From NCBI GenBank assembly GCA_028694215.1, contig JAQUTW010000005.1:1-64000 (forward strand): a stretch of 64,000 bases of DNA, given 5' to 3'. Position numbers and translations under genes: made by a program. The number at the start of each line of letters is the position of its first letter. The stretch's first letter is position 1. The stretch comes from Paludibacteraceae bacterium. GTDB lineage: Bacteria > Bacteroidota > Bacteroidia > Bacteroidales > Paludibacteraceae. The notes beneath the pieces are model-generated. The model was not told where the DNA came from. It did no database searches and saw only the letters and a list, made by a program, of their open reading frames with translations. Positions 13,066 through 23,368 of the stretch are shown piece after piece.

Positions 13066-14433
13066 TTAATCTACGATTTTATTTAATGTGGAAACAATCG
13101 CTTTGCGTAATTCAACTGATTCCTTAAATACAGGGTTACCTTTAAACCATAATCTGAATCGGCGAATGCGGTTATATAATTTTTTCCATAGAATTTTACT
13201 GCGTAAGTAGATAATTAAACTAAGCGGTAAAATTACCAAGAAACTGAGTGCTAACCACCAAATTCCGGTAGTACACCAAATGGTAATGAAACCCACTAAA
13301 AACCAAATAGGGTAGGCAACGAGTGAACCGATGACAAAATGGAATGAAGAGTGCAGCATTGGATCTTTTATGCGTCTGGTTACCAAAGTACTGGCGTTGT
13401 AAGGAATTAGGTTTATGAGGAAACAAACCACAATGAATGGAATAAGTACAATGGCTAATAAAGTACGTAACCAGAAACCGCCTACCGATAATTTTTTGCG
13501 GAATATCCAATCTCTGAGATTAATTTTTTCTAAATTTCTATTGTAGGTGTAAGCCTGTTTCATTAGCTGCGCAAATTTCTCCGAATCTTTTTCGCGTAGG
13601 TCGTCAATTGCGGCAACAACCGCTTTGTCTGCCGTCAGATGATTGGGGAAATAAGACGATTTCAATTGGTGTTTTTTCAGATAATCTTCGCAGTAAATTT
13701 CGCGGAGAATATTGTATTCGTCGTATAGAGATTTGTCTTTGATGTCTAACATCATCTCTTCTACAATAATACGTGCACGGTCTGTTAATAACTTTTCGGC
13801 ACGTTTTGGTTGCTCTTTATATAAATCGTACAAGTCGGTAAAATCAAAAGCTTCACCGGTTTGAATCATCAAATTGCGTTGCAGCCCAAAATATGAAGAA
13901 TAATGGTGTGCGAAAGGTACAATTTTGATAACTTCCTTAAAATCGGATATCTCGGCGGCTTTAAAAGCGATGCGGGCAAACCCTTTTTTAAATGTACCTA
14001 AATGGTGGCAATCTTCATGACCGGCTTCCGGAAAGAGGCACACAACACCTTTCTCCAATAAAATGGAAGCAGATTTATTGAAAATGGCCTGATTTTCACC
14101 CAAATTTTGCTGACCGACATCTCTTGCTCTAAAAGCCGGCATAATACGCAAAAAACGTAATAATTTGGCTGCTATATTCTTTTTAAAGATATCGGCACGG
14201 GCAATAAATACAGGATTGCGACCGTCTTTGCGAAAGGCAAACAAAATGCCCAACGCATCGGTTAAACCGTTTTGATGGTTGCAGATAGCTATTACCGGAT
14301 CGTTTTTGGGGATACGTTCTGTATTAAGAGCATAATATTTTTTGTAGTAAATGTGCCGGAAAATAGGGCTTACATAGTTGTAAAGCAGTGTATATTTCCA
14401 ATTGGGGCGATTGATGTTTTCAAAATTAATCAT
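13066..14433 (-). CDS. PlsC-like glycerolipid acyltransferase
   Basis: 455 residues. Residues 45-230 form a PlsC/LPLAT acyltransferase domain: H53 and D59 in CNHQNGLTDA (an H-x5-D form common in Bacteroidetes, instead of H-x4-D), and VCLFPEAGHED as the glycerophosphate-binding FPEG-like block. Residues 320-410 contain two to three hydrophobic segments (TLLAIVLIPFIVVCFLINLI, FVIGSLVAYPIWFLVGFITI), so it is an inner-membrane protein. It probably transfers acyl groups in phospholipid or ornithine-lipid synthesis; the exact acceptor is not shown. It has its own minus-strand promoter and ends in the shared terminator. Confidence 0.85.
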   Translation of the reverse strand: MINFENINRPNWKYTLLYNYVSPIFRHIYYKKYYALNTERIPKNDPVIAICNHQNGLTDALGILFAFRKDGRNPVFIARADIFKKNIAAKLLRFLRIMPAFRARDVGQQNLGENQAIFNKSASILLEKGVVCLFPEAGHEDCHHLGTFKKGFARIAFKAAEISDFKEVIKIVPFAHHYSSYFGLQRNLMIQTGEAFDFTDLYDLYKEQPKRAEKLLTDRARIIVEEMMLDIKDKSLYDEYNILREIYCEDYLKKHQLKSSYFPNHLTADKAVVAAIDDLREKDSEKFAQLMKQAYTYNRNLEKINLRDWIFRKKLSVGGFWLRTLLAIVLIPFIVVCFLINLIPYNASTLVTRRIKDPMLHSSFHFVIGSLVAYPIWFLVGFITIWCTTGIWWLALSFLVILPLSLIIYLRSKILWKKLYNRIRRFRLWFKGNPVFKESVELRKAIVSTLNKIVD

Positions 14434-14458
14434 AATATTTTTTTTAATATAACACGTA

Positions 14459-14466
14459 CAAAGGTA
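14459..14466 (-). promoter_or_regulatory. -7 box of acyltransferase promoter
   Basis: CAAAGGTA reads TACCTTTG on the minus strand, 25 bases before the start codon at 14433. Confidence 0.7.
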
Positions 14467-14488
14467 CGAAAAAATAATTGAATAATTT

Positions 14489-14799
14489 TAATGACAGAGG
14501 ATTCTGTTTTCTTTCAATAGTTTTGTCAGCCATCGCCTTTTCTACCTCTTTTACCTGACTCGGATTTAATCCGGACAAATCGGTGTTCTTTTTTGTCGTT
14601 CGTTAGCGGTTGCATTTAAGGCTTTTATTTGTTGCCCAAGTGCCTCGTATTTCAGGCGACCCTCTTCGGTGGTGGTGTCTAATTGATTTTGTGCTTTCTT
14701 CAACTCATCTGATTTAATTTTGAGTTGTGCCAACTCTTTGAGTGCTTCGGTGGCTTTGATTTCTACATCTAAAAGCACTTTTTTTGTTTCGTCTGCCAT
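14489..14799 (-). pseudogene. Truncated, frameshifted phage tail tape-measure-like fragment
   Basis: The frame from 14799 reads MADETKKVLLDVEIKATEAL and a heptad-rich coiled coil up to ALNATANERQK, which resembles the start of Bacteroidetes prophage tape-measure proteins (hundreds of residues long). It stops at about 14566 after seven unrelated residues. Adding one A to the A6 run (T6 at 14589-14594) restores a frame reading NTDLSGLNPSQVKEVEKAMA and DKTIERKQNPLSL to about 14489, where it runs into the next gene's promoter. It is therefore a remnant with both an indel and a lost 3' end. The tape-measure call is by resemblance only. Confidence 0.55.
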
Positions 14800-14838
14800 T
14801 TTTTATTGTTTTTATTTGGTTATTTAAAAGTTAGTTTT

Positions 14839-14846
14839 TATCTTTG
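14839..14846 (+). promoter_or_regulatory. -7 box before a tiny membrane ORF
   Basis: TATCTTTG, a perfect -7 element, 21 bases before ATG 14868. It supports transcription of the small frame that follows. Confidence 0.55.
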
Positions 14847-14867
14847 CTGAACTAAATAAGTTCAGTT

Positions 14868-15017
14868 ATGCTATTATTTATTGTTAAATGTTTTTGTATT
14901 GGATTTGCGATACTTGCAATATTAGCAGTAATTTTTGTTAAGTCAGATGATTATGGGCATACTGATAATAATAAAAATCTACCATCTGATGGTTGTAATC
15001 CGTCCTCTTTTGTGTAA
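14868..15017 (+). CDS. Small single-span membrane protein (49 residues)
   Basis: The frame MLLFIVKCFCIGFAILAILA continues with VIFVKSDDYGHTDNN and ends DGCNPSSFV. One membrane helix at residues 2-24 is followed by a short polar tail. It has a consensus promoter box upstream and a terminator hairpin just downstream (15038-15058), so it is a complete small transcription unit. There is no homologue I recognise. It sits among phage debris and could be a holin-like or stress-type small protein. It is also possible that the frame is fortuitous. Confidence 0.4.
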   Translation: MLLFIVKCFCIGFAILAILAVIFVKSDDYGHTDNNKNLPSDGCNPSSFV

Positions 15018-15037
15018 ATAACCCTCATACCAGCCTC

Positions 15038-15058
15038 GCTACTTAAGTGGCTTTTTTA
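15038..15058 (+). terminator. Terminator after the tiny membrane ORF
   Basis: GCTACTT and AAGTGGC form a hairpin followed by six T. It overlaps the end of the convergent gene at 15056. Confidence 0.6.
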
Positions 15059-15292
15059 TTTCATTCGTCTTATAATCACACTCACACTCTCTTCGCTTAT
15101 GGCGAAGTGCATAGATGTAGCGGTGCGTGCATCCATACGCGGCATCTCTTTTACCTTGTCTTCGTAGTAGGCGAAGATGAGCAGATTGCGCATATCCGTT
15201 TTACGCAGTATGCCTGCTTTTACCAACGCTTTCAATCGTGGTCGTTCCATTTCGTTGAGCACCGTATAGGCACTGATGTGTTGCTCTTCCAT
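15056..15292 (-). CDS. Small putative HTH protein of phage-like context
   Basis: A 78-residue, highly charged helical protein starting MEEQHISAYTVLNEMERPRL. The C-terminal ATSMHFAISEESVSVIIRRM reads like the second half of a helix-turn-helix, so DNA binding is possible. I do not recognise a family. It lies beside a tape-measure remnant, which suggests prophage debris. No clear -7 box is seen upstream on the minus strand. Confidence 0.5.
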   Translation of the reverse strand: MEEQHISAYTVLNEMERPRLKALVKAGILRKTDMRNLLIFAYYEDKVKEMPRMDARTATSMHFAISEESVSVIIRRMK

Positions 15293-15386
15293 AGTTGTTA
15301 GAATTGAAGTTGTGGAGTAGGTAAGTCTGAAAGTTTAATGATTAAGTGAGCATGATAATTATTTGTGCTTTATCTCCTTTTTTTCG

Positions 15387-15394
15387 TATCTTTG
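15387..15394 (+). promoter_or_regulatory. -7 box of BACON lipoprotein gene
   Basis: TATCTTTG lies 18 bases before ATG 15413 and excludes the in-frame start at 15365 that precedes it. Confidence 0.7.
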
Positions 15395-15412
15395 TTGTCT
15401 AAAAAAAGAAAA

Positions 15413-15730
15413 ATGAAAAAATACAGTGTACTTTTGTGCTGCGTACTATTGTTTGCAGCTTGCGAGAAAGAAGTCTCTATATTGGTAACACCTTGTGAGA
15501 AAACGGTTTCGGCTACAGGAGGTACTTTTATGGTGTCGTTAACAGCTACGGAAGAGTGGTCTGCCTTTTCCAGCAAGTCTTGGGTTACGGTTTCTCCAAC
15601 ATTTGGTGAAGATGCAGATGTGCAAGTTTCGGTTGCGCCTAACACATCGGCAATGGCAGATACGGCATACGTGTCGTTTATGCTTCGAACGCTTTCCACT
15701 ACGCTTGTTGTCTATCGCGAAGGCAAATAA
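15413..15730 (+). CDS. BACON-domain lipoprotein
   Basis: 105 residues. A lipoprotein signal MKKYSVLLCCVLLFAAC ends at Cys17. The remainder is one BACON beta-sandwich: EKTVSATGGTFMVSLTATEEW, then SSKSWVTVSP and VSVAPNTS, the typical Gly-Gly, Trp and Asn-x-Ser pattern. BACON domains occur on Bacteroidetes surface proteins and are thought to bind carbohydrate or mucin. A single-domain protein this small is unusual, because the domain is normally appended to enzymes or SusE/F-like proteins. A family protein with no neighbour partner here. Confidence 0.75.
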   Translation: MKKYSVLLCCVLLFAACEKEVSILVTPCEKTVSATGGTFMVSLTATEEWSAFSSKSWVTVSPTFGEDADVQVSVAPNTSAMADTAYVSFMLRTLSTTLVVYREGK

Positions 15731-15853
15731 TAAGTCGGGCATCAAAATCTTAGGTTGTCGTGTCTTATGGTAGTCCTGTTTGTACAATCGGTGTCTATAA
15801 AAAATCACTTGTTGTCGTTTTTCTTTTCTTTTTTATAAAATAATGCGAAATTG

Positions 15854-15884
15854 TTTGCAGTTACGAAAAAAAGTAGTAACTTTG
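15854..15884 (+). promoter_or_regulatory. Promoter of the str-S10-spc-alpha super-operon
   Basis: TTTG (15854-15857), 19 bases, then TAACTTTG (15877-15884): a full consensus promoter with a 54-base leader before rpsL. It is the only strong promoter I see ahead of 18 kb of co-directional genes. Confidence 0.8.
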
Positions 15885-15938
15885 CAGCCCCAAATTATGG
15901 GAATAATAAAAAGTTTTAAGTATTAAAAATCAGTAAAA

Positions 15939-16322
15939 ATGCCAACAATTCAACAGTTAGTTAGAAAAGGAAGAACTGTATTGGAAGACAACAGTAAGGC
16001 TCCTGCATTGGATTCTTGCCCTCAACGTCGTGGTGTTTGTGTACGTGTTTACACAACAACCCCTAAAAAGCCTAACTCTGCGATGCGTAAAGTTGCTCGT
16101 GTGCGCTTGACCAATTCAAAAGAAGTGAACGCTTACATTCCGGGCGAAGGACACAATTTGCAGGAACACTCTATTGTTCTTGTTCGTGGCGGTCGTGTAA
16201 AAGACTTACCGGGTGTTCGTTATCACATCGTTCGTGGAACTTTGGATACCGCCGGTGTTGCCAGTCGTACACAACGTCGTTCCAAATACGGAGCTAAACG
16301 TCCTAAAGCCGCTAAAAAATAA
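15939..16322 (+). CDS. rpsL: 30S ribosomal protein S12
   Basis: 127 residues, starting [12 protein letters not shown]. It forms part of the decoding centre. The loop [18 protein letters not shown] holds the lysine (KPNSA) whose mutation gives streptomycin resistance in other bacteria; here it is wild type. The second loop [15 protein letters not shown] is also standard. It is the first gene of the super-operon. A 142-base gap with no evident terminator separates it from rpsG. Confidence 0.98.
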   Translation: MPTIQQLVRKGRTVLEDNSKAPALDSCPQRRGVCVRVYTTTPKKPNSAMRKVARVRLTNSKEVNAYIPGEGHNLQEHSIVLVRGGRVKDLPGVRYHIVRGTLDTAGVASRTQRRSKYGAKRPKAAKK

Positions 16323-16464
16323 TTTGGCGCAATTCTAATTTTATTAACAACAGTTTTTTTAAATCGGTTTTTAGTATTGGTGTAGATGAGGGTTGAGTAA
16401 ATGTATTCAGCGGAATATATTGAAGGCAACGACAACCAAACAAAAAACAAAATTTTAGTAGATA

Positions 16465-16941
16465 ATGAGAAAATCCAAACCTAAAAAGAGGATTATTTTA
16501 CCGGATCCTGTTTTTAACGAAGTTATGGTGACAAAATTTGTCAACCATTTAATGTTTGATGGAAAGAAAAATATCGCTTTCGGTATTTTTTATGACACTC
16601 TTGATGTTGTGAAGACCAAACTTCCCAACGAAGAAAAAACTCCTCTCGAAATCTGGAAACAAGCCTTGGAAAATATAACTCCATTGGTGGAAGTAAAAAG
16701 CCGTCGTATTGGTGGTGCTACATTTCAGGTTCCTACCGAGATTCGCCCGGACAGAAAAGAGTCCATTTCAATGAAAAATCTTATATTATATGCACGCAAA
16801 AGATCCGGACGTTCTATGTCTGAGAAATTAGCGGCAGAAATTGTCGATGGTTTCAATAACCAAGGCGGCGCTTTCAAACGTAAGGAAGATATTCACCGTA
16901 TGGCAGAAGCAAACAGAGCTTTTGCACATTTTCGTTTTTAA
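16465..16941 (+). CDS. rpsG: 30S ribosomal protein S7
   Basis: 158 residues. It is a primary binder of the 16S 3' major domain. Its N-terminus [15 protein letters not shown] and the core [20 protein letters not shown] are diagnostic; it ends [11 protein letters not shown]. In proteobacteria S7 represses the str operon; no matching mRNA site is evident here. fusA follows after 19 bases. Confidence 0.98.
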   Translation: MRKSKPKKRIILPDPVFNEVMVTKFVNHLMFDGKKNIAFGIFYDTLDVVKTKLPNEEKTPLEIWKQALENITPLVEVKSRRIGGATFQVPTEIRPDRKESISMKNLILYARKRSGRSMSEKLAAEIVDGFNNQGGAFKRKEDIHRMAEANRAFAHFRF

Positions 16942-16960
16942 TTTTAGTCGTATAGTTTAA

Positions 16961-19078
16961 ATGGCAAAGAAAGATTTACATTACACGAGAAATATCGGCA
17001 TCATGGCTCACATTGACGCCGGTAAAACTACGACTTCCGAACGTATTCTGTTTTATACCGGTTTGACTCACAAAATCGGTGAAACTCATGACGGTTCTGC
17101 AACTATGGACTGGATGGCACAAGAACAGGAACGCGGTATAACTATTACGTCAGCTGCTACTACCACATGGTGGAAATATGGCGATAGTAAATATAAAATT
17201 AACTTGATAGATACTCCGGGACACGTGGACTTTACCGTTGAGGTAGAACGTTCGTTGCGTATCCTCGATGGCGCTGTGGCTACTTTCTGTGCGGTTGGTG
17301 GTGTGGAGCCTCAATCGGAAACAGTTTGGCGCCAGGCAGACAAATATAATGTTCCACGTATTGGTTACGTGAACAAAATGGACCGTTCAGGAGCAAATTT
17401 TTACGACGTTGTTCGACAAATACATGAAGTTCTTGGTGCTAATCCTTGCCCAATTCAAATTCCTATAGGATCAGAAGAAAAATTTAAAGGTATCATCGAT
17501 TTAATTCGTATGAAAGCACTTTATTGGCACGATGAGACCATGGGCGCTGAATATGAGGTGGATGAAATTCCTGCAGAATTTCAAGGTGAAGCCGAAGAAT
17601 GGCGTGATAAAATGTTGGAAACTTTGGCTGGTCTTGATGATGCATTGATGGAGAAATATTTTGATGATCCGTCAACAATTACCGAAGAAGAAATTCATGC
17701 AGCTTTACGTAAGGGTACTTGCTCTATGGTTATTAATCCAATCGTATTAGGATCTTCATTTAAAAATAAAGGAGTACAACCATTGTTGGATGCCATTTGT
17801 GCGTATTTACCTTCTCCGTTGGATACACCACATGTTGATGGTACAGATCCGGACGATTCAGAGAAGCAGTTGACACGTAAACCTGATGATGATGAACCTT
17901 TGTGCGCATTGGCATTTAAAATAGCAACAGACCCTTATGTTGGTCGTTTGTGCTATTTCCGTGTTTATTCCGGTCATTTGGATGCAGGATCATACGTGTA
18001 CAATCCACGTTCCGGCAAAAAAGAACGTATCTCGCGTATTTTCCAAATGCACTCCAATAAACAAAATCCTGTTGATGTAATTGGCGCAGGTGATATTGGC
18101 GCAGGTGTTGGTTTTAAAGATATTCGTACCGGTGATACTTTGTGTGATGAAAAAGCTCCGATTGTATTGGAATCGATGGACTTTCCTACACCTGTTATTG
18201 GTATTGCTGTTGAACCGAAATCGCAGGCTGACATTGATAAATTGGGCATTGGATTGAGCAAATTGGCAGAAGAAGATCCTACCTTTACAGTTCATACTGA
18301 CGAACAGAGCGGTCAGACGGTTATTTCCGGTATGGGTGAACTCCATTTGGAAATTATTATCGATCGTTTGAAACGTGAATTTAAAGTAGAATGTAATCAA
18401 GGGCGTCCTCAAGTAGCTTATAAAGAAGCTATTACAAAGACAGTTGATTTGCGTGAAGTGTATAAAAAACAATCCGGTGGTCGTGGTAAATTTGCCGATA
18501 TTATTGTTAAAGTTGGACCTGTTGATGCCGGATTTGAAGGTGGTTTACAATTTGTAGATGAGGTAAAAGGCGGAAATGTTCCGAAAGAATATATTCCATC
18601 TGTTCAAAAAGGTTTCCAATTGGCTATGAGAAATGGTGTCTTGGCCGGTTTTCCTGTTGATACCTTGAAAGTTACCTTGGTAGATGGTTCGTTCCACCCT
18701 GTCGATTCCGACCAATTGTCGTTTGAAATTTGTGCTCAAATTGCATTTAAAAATGCTTGTGCCAAAGCTCGTCCGGTATTGTTGGAACCGATTATGAAAT
18801 TGGAAGTTGTAACACCGGAAGAGAGTATGGGTGACGTTATTGGTGACTTGAACAAACGTCGTGGGCAAGTAGAAGGTATGGAAAGCAGTCGTACAGGTGC
18901 GCGTATTGTAAAGGCTAAAGTTCCGTTGTCCGAATTGTTCGGATATGTAACAGCTTTGCGTACAATTACTTCCGGACGTGCAACGTCTTCTATGGAATTC
19001 TTTAATTATGCCGAGGTTTCTACTGCACTTGCAAAGAGCGTAGTTGAAGAGGCTAAAGGTCACGTAGAATTATTGTAA
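16961..19078 (+). CDS. fusA: Elongation factor G
   Basis: 705 residues. A translational GTPase that moves tRNA and mRNA through the ribosome. G1 is [16 protein letters not shown]3 DTPGHVDFT and G4 NKMDR. Domains II-V follow, with the domain IV segment [10 protein letters not shown]. Length is normal. It is in its classical position after rpsG, but tuf does not follow; rpsJ does, joining the str and S10 clusters. Several open frames on the minus strand are shadows of its codon bias. Confidence 0.98.
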   Translation: MAKKDLHYTRNIGIMAHIDAGKTTTSERILFYTGLTHKIGETHDGSATMDWMAQEQERGITITSAATTTWWKYGDSKYKINLIDTPGHVDFTVEVERSLRILDGAVATFCAVGGVEPQSETVWRQADKYNVPRIGYVNKMDRSGANFYDVVRQIHEVLGANPCPIQIPIGSEEKFKGIIDLIRMKALYWHDETMGAEYEVDEIPAEFQGEAEEWRDKMLETLAGLDDALMEKYFDDPSTITEEEIHAALRKGTCSMVINPIVLGSSFKNKGVQPLLDAICAYLPSPLDTPHVDGTDPDDSEKQLTRKPDDDEPLCALAFKIATDPYVGRLCYFRVYSGHLDAGSYVYNPRSGKKERISRIFQMHSNKQNPVDVIGAGDIGAGVGFKDIRTGDTLCDEKAPIVLESMDFPTPVIGIAVEPKSQADIDKLGIGLSKLAEEDPTFTVHTDEQSGQTVISGMGELHLEIIIDRLKREFKVECNQGRPQVAYKEAITKTVDLREVYKKQSGGRGKFADIIVKVGPVDAGFEGGLQFVDEVKGGNVPKEYIPSVQKGFQLAMRNGVLAGFPVDTLKVTLVDGSFHPVDSDQLSFEICAQIAFKNACAKARPVLLEPIMKLEVVTPEESMGDVIGDLNKRRGQVEGMESSRTGARIVKAKVPLSELFGYVTALRTITSGRATSSMEFFNYAEVSTALAKSVVEEAKGHVELL

Positions 19079-19145
19079 TACAACCGGCGCATTAGCGAAT
19101 GACTCTTAATGCGCTTCATTAAAATAACAAATTAAAAATAAGACA

Positions 19146-19451
19146 ATGAGTCAAAAAATCAGAATCAAATTAAAATCTTACGATTACAACTTGGTAGATA
19201 AATCTGCCGAAAAAATCGTAAAAACGGTAAAAGCTACCGGAGCTGTTGTCAGTGGTCCAATTCCACTACCAACACACAGACGTATTTTCACTGTAAACCG
19301 TTCTACGTTTGTTAATAAAAAATCGCGTGAACAGTTCGAATTGTCGTCTTACAAACGCTTAATCGACATTTACAGTTCAACAGCTAAAACTGTTGATGCT
19401 TTAATGAAACTCGAATTACCGAGTGGAGTAGAAGTCGAAATCAAAGTTTGA
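19146..19451 (+). CDS. rpsJ: 30S ribosomal protein S10
   Basis: 101 residues, starting [20 protein letters not shown], with the loop [20 protein letters not shown] that inserts into the 30S head. The protein also acts as NusE in antitermination. It comes 67 bases after fusA and starts the S10 part of the cluster. Confidence 0.98.
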   Translation: MSQKIRIKLKSYDYNLVDKSAEKIVKTVKATGAVVSGPIPLPTHRRIFTVNRSTFVNKKSREQFELSSYKRLIDIYSSTAKTVDALMKLELPSGVEVEIKV

Positions 19452-19489
19452 TACAAAAATTTATAGTATTTATTTAATTAATAATTGAA

Positions 19490-20107
19490 ATGCCAGGATT
19501 AATAGGAAAGAAAATCGGAATGACATCCGTTTTCAGTGCTGATGGAAAAAATCTTCCATGCACTGTTGTCGAAGCTGGTCCTTGTGTGGTTACTCAACTT
19601 AAAACTGTTGAAACAGACGGTTATGAAGCAGTTCAATTAGGCTTTGAGGATAAGAAAGAAAAACATACCACAAAAGCCGAAATGGGACACTTCAAGAAAG
19701 TTGGAACTGCTCCAAAGAGACACTTGGTTGAGTTCAAAGGATTCTCTCAAGAATTTAAATTAGGCGATACTCTTACAGTAGAGTTTTTTGCCGAGAATGA
19801 TTGGGTAGATGTCATTGGTACCTCAAAAGGTAAAGGTAACCAAGGCGTTGTAAAACGTCATGGATTTGGTGGTGTAGGTCAATCAACGCATGGTCAGGAC
19901 GACCGTTTGCGTGCTCCGGGTTCACTCGGTGCATCTTCTTACCCGTCAAAAGTATTCAAAGGAATGCGTATGGCCGGTCGTATGGGCGGTGAACGCGTTA
20001 CCGTACAAAATTTGCAAGTGATAAAAGTAATTCCGGAACACAATCTTGTACTTATTAAGGGTTCTGTACCGGGTGCTAAAGGTTCAATCGTAATAATTGA
20101 GAAATAA
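19490..20107 (+). CDS. rplC: 50S ribosomal protein L3
   Basis: 205 residues. [15 protein letters not shown] and the central [16 protein letters not shown], followed by [16 protein letters not shown], are the L3 hallmarks that reach towards the peptidyl-transferase centre. Its final base is the first base of the rplD start (TAATG), indicating coupling. Confidence 0.98.
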   Translation: MPGLIGKKIGMTSVFSADGKNLPCTVVEAGPCVVTQLKTVETDGYEAVQLGFEDKKEKHTTKAEMGHFKKVGTAPKRHLVEFKGFSQEFKLGDTLTVEFFAENDWVDVIGTSKGKGNQGVVKRHGFGGVGQSTHGQDDRLRAPGSLGASSYPSKVFKGMRMAGRMGGERVTVQNLQVIKVIPEHNLVLIKGSVPGAKGSIVIIEK

Positions 20108-20736
20108 TGGAACTGAGCGTATATAATATTAAAGGAGAAGAAACCGGAAAGAAAATCGCTCTAAACGATTCTGTATTCGGTATTGAGCCAAATGATCATG
20201 CTATTTATTTAGATGTAAAACAATATTTGGCAAATCAACGTCAGGGAACTCACAAATCCAAAGAACGTAGCGAGTTGTCGGGTTCTACCCGTAAACTTGG
20301 TCGTCAGAAAGGTGGTGGCGGTGCCCGTCGTGGTGATATTAATTCACCGGTATTGGTTGGTGGTGCTCGCGTTTTTGGACCCACTCCGCGCGATTATAGC
20401 TTTAAATTGAACAAAAAATTGAAACAACTGGCTCGCAAATCGGCTTTGTCTTATAAAGCTAAAGGAAACGAAATCATTGTTGTTGATACTATCAATTTTG
20501 ATGCTCCAAAAACGAAAGATTGCATAGCTATGACAAATAGCCTGAAAATCAATGACAAAAAAACGTTAATTATTTTATCAGAATCAAATAAAAACGTATA
20601 TTTGTCAGTTCGTAATTTACCAAAGGTAAAAGTATTAACTGTTTCAGAATTAAGTACTTATCAAATTCTGGACTGTTCGGTTCTGGTTATGACTGAAGCT
20701 GCAGTTGCCGGAATTGAACAACATTTTAATATATAA
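20107..20736 (+). CDS. rplD: 50S ribosomal protein L4
   Basis: 209 residues. [20 protein letters not shown] at the start. The extended loop [20 protein letters not shown] lines the exit tunnel. L4 autoregulates the S10 operon in E. coli; that leader is not present before rpsJ here. It overlaps rplC by one base. Confidence 0.97.
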   Translation: MELSVYNIKGEETGKKIALNDSVFGIEPNDHAIYLDVKQYLANQRQGTHKSKERSELSGSTRKLGRQKGGGGARRGDINSPVLVGGARVFGPTPRDYSFKLNKKLKQLARKSALSYKAKGNEIIVVDTINFDAPKTKDCIAMTNSLKINDKKTLIILSESNKNVYLSVRNLPKVKVLTVSELSTYQILDCSVLVMTEAAVAGIEQHFNI

Positions 20737-20746
20737 GGAGGTAAAA

Positions 20747-21037
20747 ATGGGAATAATAATAAAACCAATCGTTACTGAAAAGATGACCAAAATCGGTGAA
20801 AAATTCAACCGAGTTGGTTTTCGTGTAGAAAAAACTGCCAATAAACTTGAAATTAAACAAGCGGTAGAAACTCTTTATGGAGTAACGGTTATAAGCGTGA
20901 ACACCTCCATTTGTAATGGTAAGAAAAAAAGCCGCTATACAAAAAGTGGTGTCATCAATGGCACAATGCCGACTTACAAAAAAGCAGTTGTAACATTGAA
21001 AGAAGGAGATACAATAGATTTTTATAGCAACATTTAA
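20747..21037 (+). CDS. rplW: 50S ribosomal protein L23
   Basis: 96 residues. ATG 20747 was chosen because an AAGGAGG lies 5 bases before it, one of the few strong Shine-Dalgarno sites in the window, and because the product then starts MGIIIKPIVTEKM as usual. L23 sits at the tunnel exit and docks SRP and trigger factor. GVTVISVNTSICNGKKKSR is the rRNA-binding stretch. Confidence 0.97.
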   Translation: MGIIIKPIVTEKMTKIGEKFNRVGFRVEKTANKLEIKQAVETLYGVTVISVNTSICNGKKKSRYTKSGVINGTMPTYKKAVVTLKEGDTIDFYSNI

Positions 21038-21046
21038 TCAATAAAA

Positions 21047-21871
21047 ATGGGTGTACGTAAATTAAACCCCGTAACGCCGGGGCAAAGACACAAAATTATT
21101 GGAGCATTTGACGCAATTACCGTCAGTACTCCAGAAAAATCTCTTATCGGTGGCTTCGGAAAAACAGGAGGTCGTAATAATACCGGTAAAATGACCATGC
21201 GCTATATTGGCGGTGGACATAAGAGAAAGTATAGAGTAATTGATTTCAGACGTAACAAAGATGGCGTTCCAGCAGTTGTAAAAACAATTGAGTATGATCC
21301 GAATCGTTCGGCTCGTATTGCTTTGATTTTTTATGCTGATGGTGAAAAAAGCTATATTCTTGCACCTAATGGATTGCAAGTAGGTCAGAAATTACTCTCA
21401 GGAGCCCAAGCCGCTCCTGAAGTTGGAAACGCTCTTCCTTTGGAAAATATTCCATTAGGAACGATTGTTCATAATATTGAACTTCGTCCGGGACAGGGTG
21501 CTGCCTTAGTACGTTCCGCCGGAACATTTGCACAAATTACCTCACGTGAAGGTAAATATGTAATTATTAAATTACCTTCTGGTGAAGTTCGCAAAGTTCT
21601 TGGAACCTGTAAGGCTACTGTCGGAAGTGTTGGTAATGCTGACCATGGTCTTGAAAAATCAGGAAAGGCAGGTCGCTCACGTTGGCTTGGACGTCGTCCG
21701 AGGGTACGTGGTGTCGCTATGAACCCAGTAGATCACCCAATGGGTGGTGGTGAAGGACGTGCGTCCGGAGGACATCCACGTTCACGCAAGGGATTGTTGG
21801 CGAAAGGTAAGAAAACCCGTGCTCCAAAGAAACTATCGAGCCAATTTATTATTGAACGTAAGAAAAAATAA
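21047..21871 (+). CDS. rplB: 50S ribosomal protein L2
   Basis: 274 residues. It organises the peptidyl-transferase centre. The C-terminal [18 protein letters not shown] block holds the conserved histidine near the active site, and [19 protein letters not shown] is the N-terminal signature. It is followed 18 bases later by rpsS. Confidence 0.98.
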   Translation: MGVRKLNPVTPGQRHKIIGAFDAITVSTPEKSLIGGFGKTGGRNNTGKMTMRYIGGGHKRKYRVIDFRRNKDGVPAVVKTIEYDPNRSARIALIFYADGEKSYILAPNGLQVGQKLLSGAQAAPEVGNALPLENIPLGTIVHNIELRPGQGAALVRSAGTFAQITSREGKYVIIKLPSGEVRKVLGTCKATVGSVGNADHGLEKSGKAGRSRWLGRRPRVRGVAMNPVDHPMGGGEGRASGGHPRSRKGLLAKGKKTRAPKKLSSQFIIERKKK

Positions 21872-21889
21872 CGATTAAAAGTAAATAAT

Positions 21890-22153
21890 ATGAGTCGATC
21901 ATTAAAAAAAGGACCTTACATCAATTTAAAATTGGAAAATAAAGTGCTGACTATGAATGAAAGCGGTAAAAAAACCGTTGTTAAAACATGGTCTCGTGCC
22001 TCTATGATTTCTCCTGATTTTGTAGGTCATACAATTGCAGTTCACAACGGTAACAAATTTATTCCGGTTTACATTACAGAAAATATGGTGGGACATAAGT
22101 TAGGAGAATTTGCTCCAACCCGTATTTTCCGAGGACATGCCGGCAAAAAGTAA
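21890..22153 (+). CDS. rpsS: 30S ribosomal protein S19
   Basis: 87 residues, starting [38 protein letters not shown] and the C-terminal [13 protein letters not shown] are standard. It binds 16S rRNA with S13 in the head. Confidence 0.98.
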   Translation: MSRSLKKGPYINLKLENKVLTMNESGKKTVVKTWSRASMISPDFVGHTIAVHNGNKFIPVYITENMVGHKLGEFAPTRIFRGHAGKK

Positions 22154-22194
22154 TTACCCGTTGATTTAATTTTAAAATAAAAAACAGAAATAAA

Positions 22195-22626
22195 ATGGGT
22201 GCAAGAAAAAGAATATCTGCCGAAGAAAGAAAAGAAGCCCTAAAGTCAATTTATTTTGCCAAATTGAACAACGTGCCTACTTCTCCGCGTAAAATGCGTC
22301 TCGTTGCAGACATGATACGTGGTATGGAAGTCAATCGTGCTCTTGGCGTTTTGAAATATTCTACTAAAGAGGCTTCAGGAAGAATGGAAAAATTATTGCG
22401 CTCCGCAATTGCAAACTGGGAACAAAAAACCGGAAATAAAGCGGAAAGTGGTGATTTATATGTAAGCGGAGTCAGTGTTGATTCTGCCCGTATGTTAAAA
22501 AGATTGCGTACAGCGCCTCAAGGACGTGGTTACCGCATTCGCAAACGTTCTAATCATGTAACGTTATTTGTTGATTCTAGAAATACTAACGATAAAATAG
22601 AAAACCAAGATGGGACAAAAAATTAA
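22195..22626 (+). CDS. rplV: 50S ribosomal protein L22
   Basis: 143 residues, starting [17 protein letters not shown] with a short N-terminal extension. The tunnel-lining beta hairpin is at [20 protein letters not shown]. The C-terminal tail overlaps the rpsC start by 17 bases, so translation is coupled. Confidence 0.97.
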   Translation: MGARKRISAEERKEALKSIYFAKLNNVPTSPRKMRLVADMIRGMEVNRALGVLKYSTKEASGRMEKLLRSAIANWEQKTGNKAESGDLYVSGVSVDSARMLKRLRTAPQGRGYRIRKRSNHVTLFVDSRNTNDKIENQDGTKN

Positions 22627-23341
22627 TCCAATAAGCAACCGTTTAGGTATTATTCGTGGATGGGATTCTAACTGGTATGGTGGCGATAATTATGGCGACA
22701 CATTACTTGAAGACAGCAAACTCAGAAAATATCTCAATGCCCGTCTTGCAAAGGCCAGTTTATCTAGAATTGTCATTGAACGTACACTGAAACTTGTTAC
22801 TATCACAGTCTGCACTGCTCGCCCCGGTATGATTATCGGTAAGGGTGGACAAGAAGTTGACAAGTTGAAGGAAGAACTGAAGAAAATTACCGACAAAGAT
22901 GTTCAAATTAACATTTTTGAAGTAAAACGTCCTGATGTTGATGCTGTTATTGTTGCTAACAATATTGCTCGTCAAATTGAAGGCAAAATGGCTTATCGAC
23001 GTGCTGTAAAATTGGCTATTGCCTCTACTATGAGAGCAGGAGCTGAAGGTATCAAGGTTTTGGTATCCGGACGTTTGAATGGAGCTGAAATGGCTCGTTC
23101 GGAAATGTATAAGGAAGGTCGTACACCATTGCATACATTTCGTGCCGATATTGATTATTGTCAAGTAGATGCTTTGACAAAAGTCGGATTAATCGGTATC
23201 AAAGTATGGATTTGCCGTGGAGAAATTTATGGTAAGAAAGACTTGGCACCTCAATTTGTGGCTGCAAAGGAAATGGGTGGACATAACAACCAGAATGAAC
23301 ATCAGAATGGTGGTAAATCTTTCAGGAAAAGAAAAAAATAA
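22610..23341 (+). CDS. rpsC: 30S ribosomal protein S3
   Basis: 243 residues. It has a KH domain ([20 protein letters not shown]) and the C-terminal domain with [18 protein letters not shown]. It helps mRNA entry and unwinding. The basic tail [13 protein letters not shown] is typical of the phylum. It begins within rplV. Confidence 0.97.
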   Translation: MGQKINPISNRLGIIRGWDSNWYGGDNYGDTLLEDSKLRKYLNARLAKASLSRIVIERTLKLVTITVCTARPGMIIGKGGQEVDKLKEELKKITDKDVQINIFEVKRPDVDAVIVANNIARQIEGKMAYRRAVKLAIASTMRAGAEGIKVLVSGRLNGAEMARSEMYKEGRTPLHTFRADIDYCQVDALTKVGLIGIKVWICRGEIYGKKDLAPQFVAAKEMGGHNNQNEHQNGGKSFRKRKK

Positions 23342-23368
23342 TAAAAACGCAATTAGAATTTAACGATT

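Noticed and set aside
17990..19063. Long minus-strand open frames opposite fusA
   Set aside because: They mirror the codon bias of fusA and show no family features, promoter or terminator.
19079..19145. Missing tuf between fusA and rpsJ as a rearrangement
   Set aside because: The direct fusA-rpsJ order is usual in Bacteroidetes and needs no special explanation.
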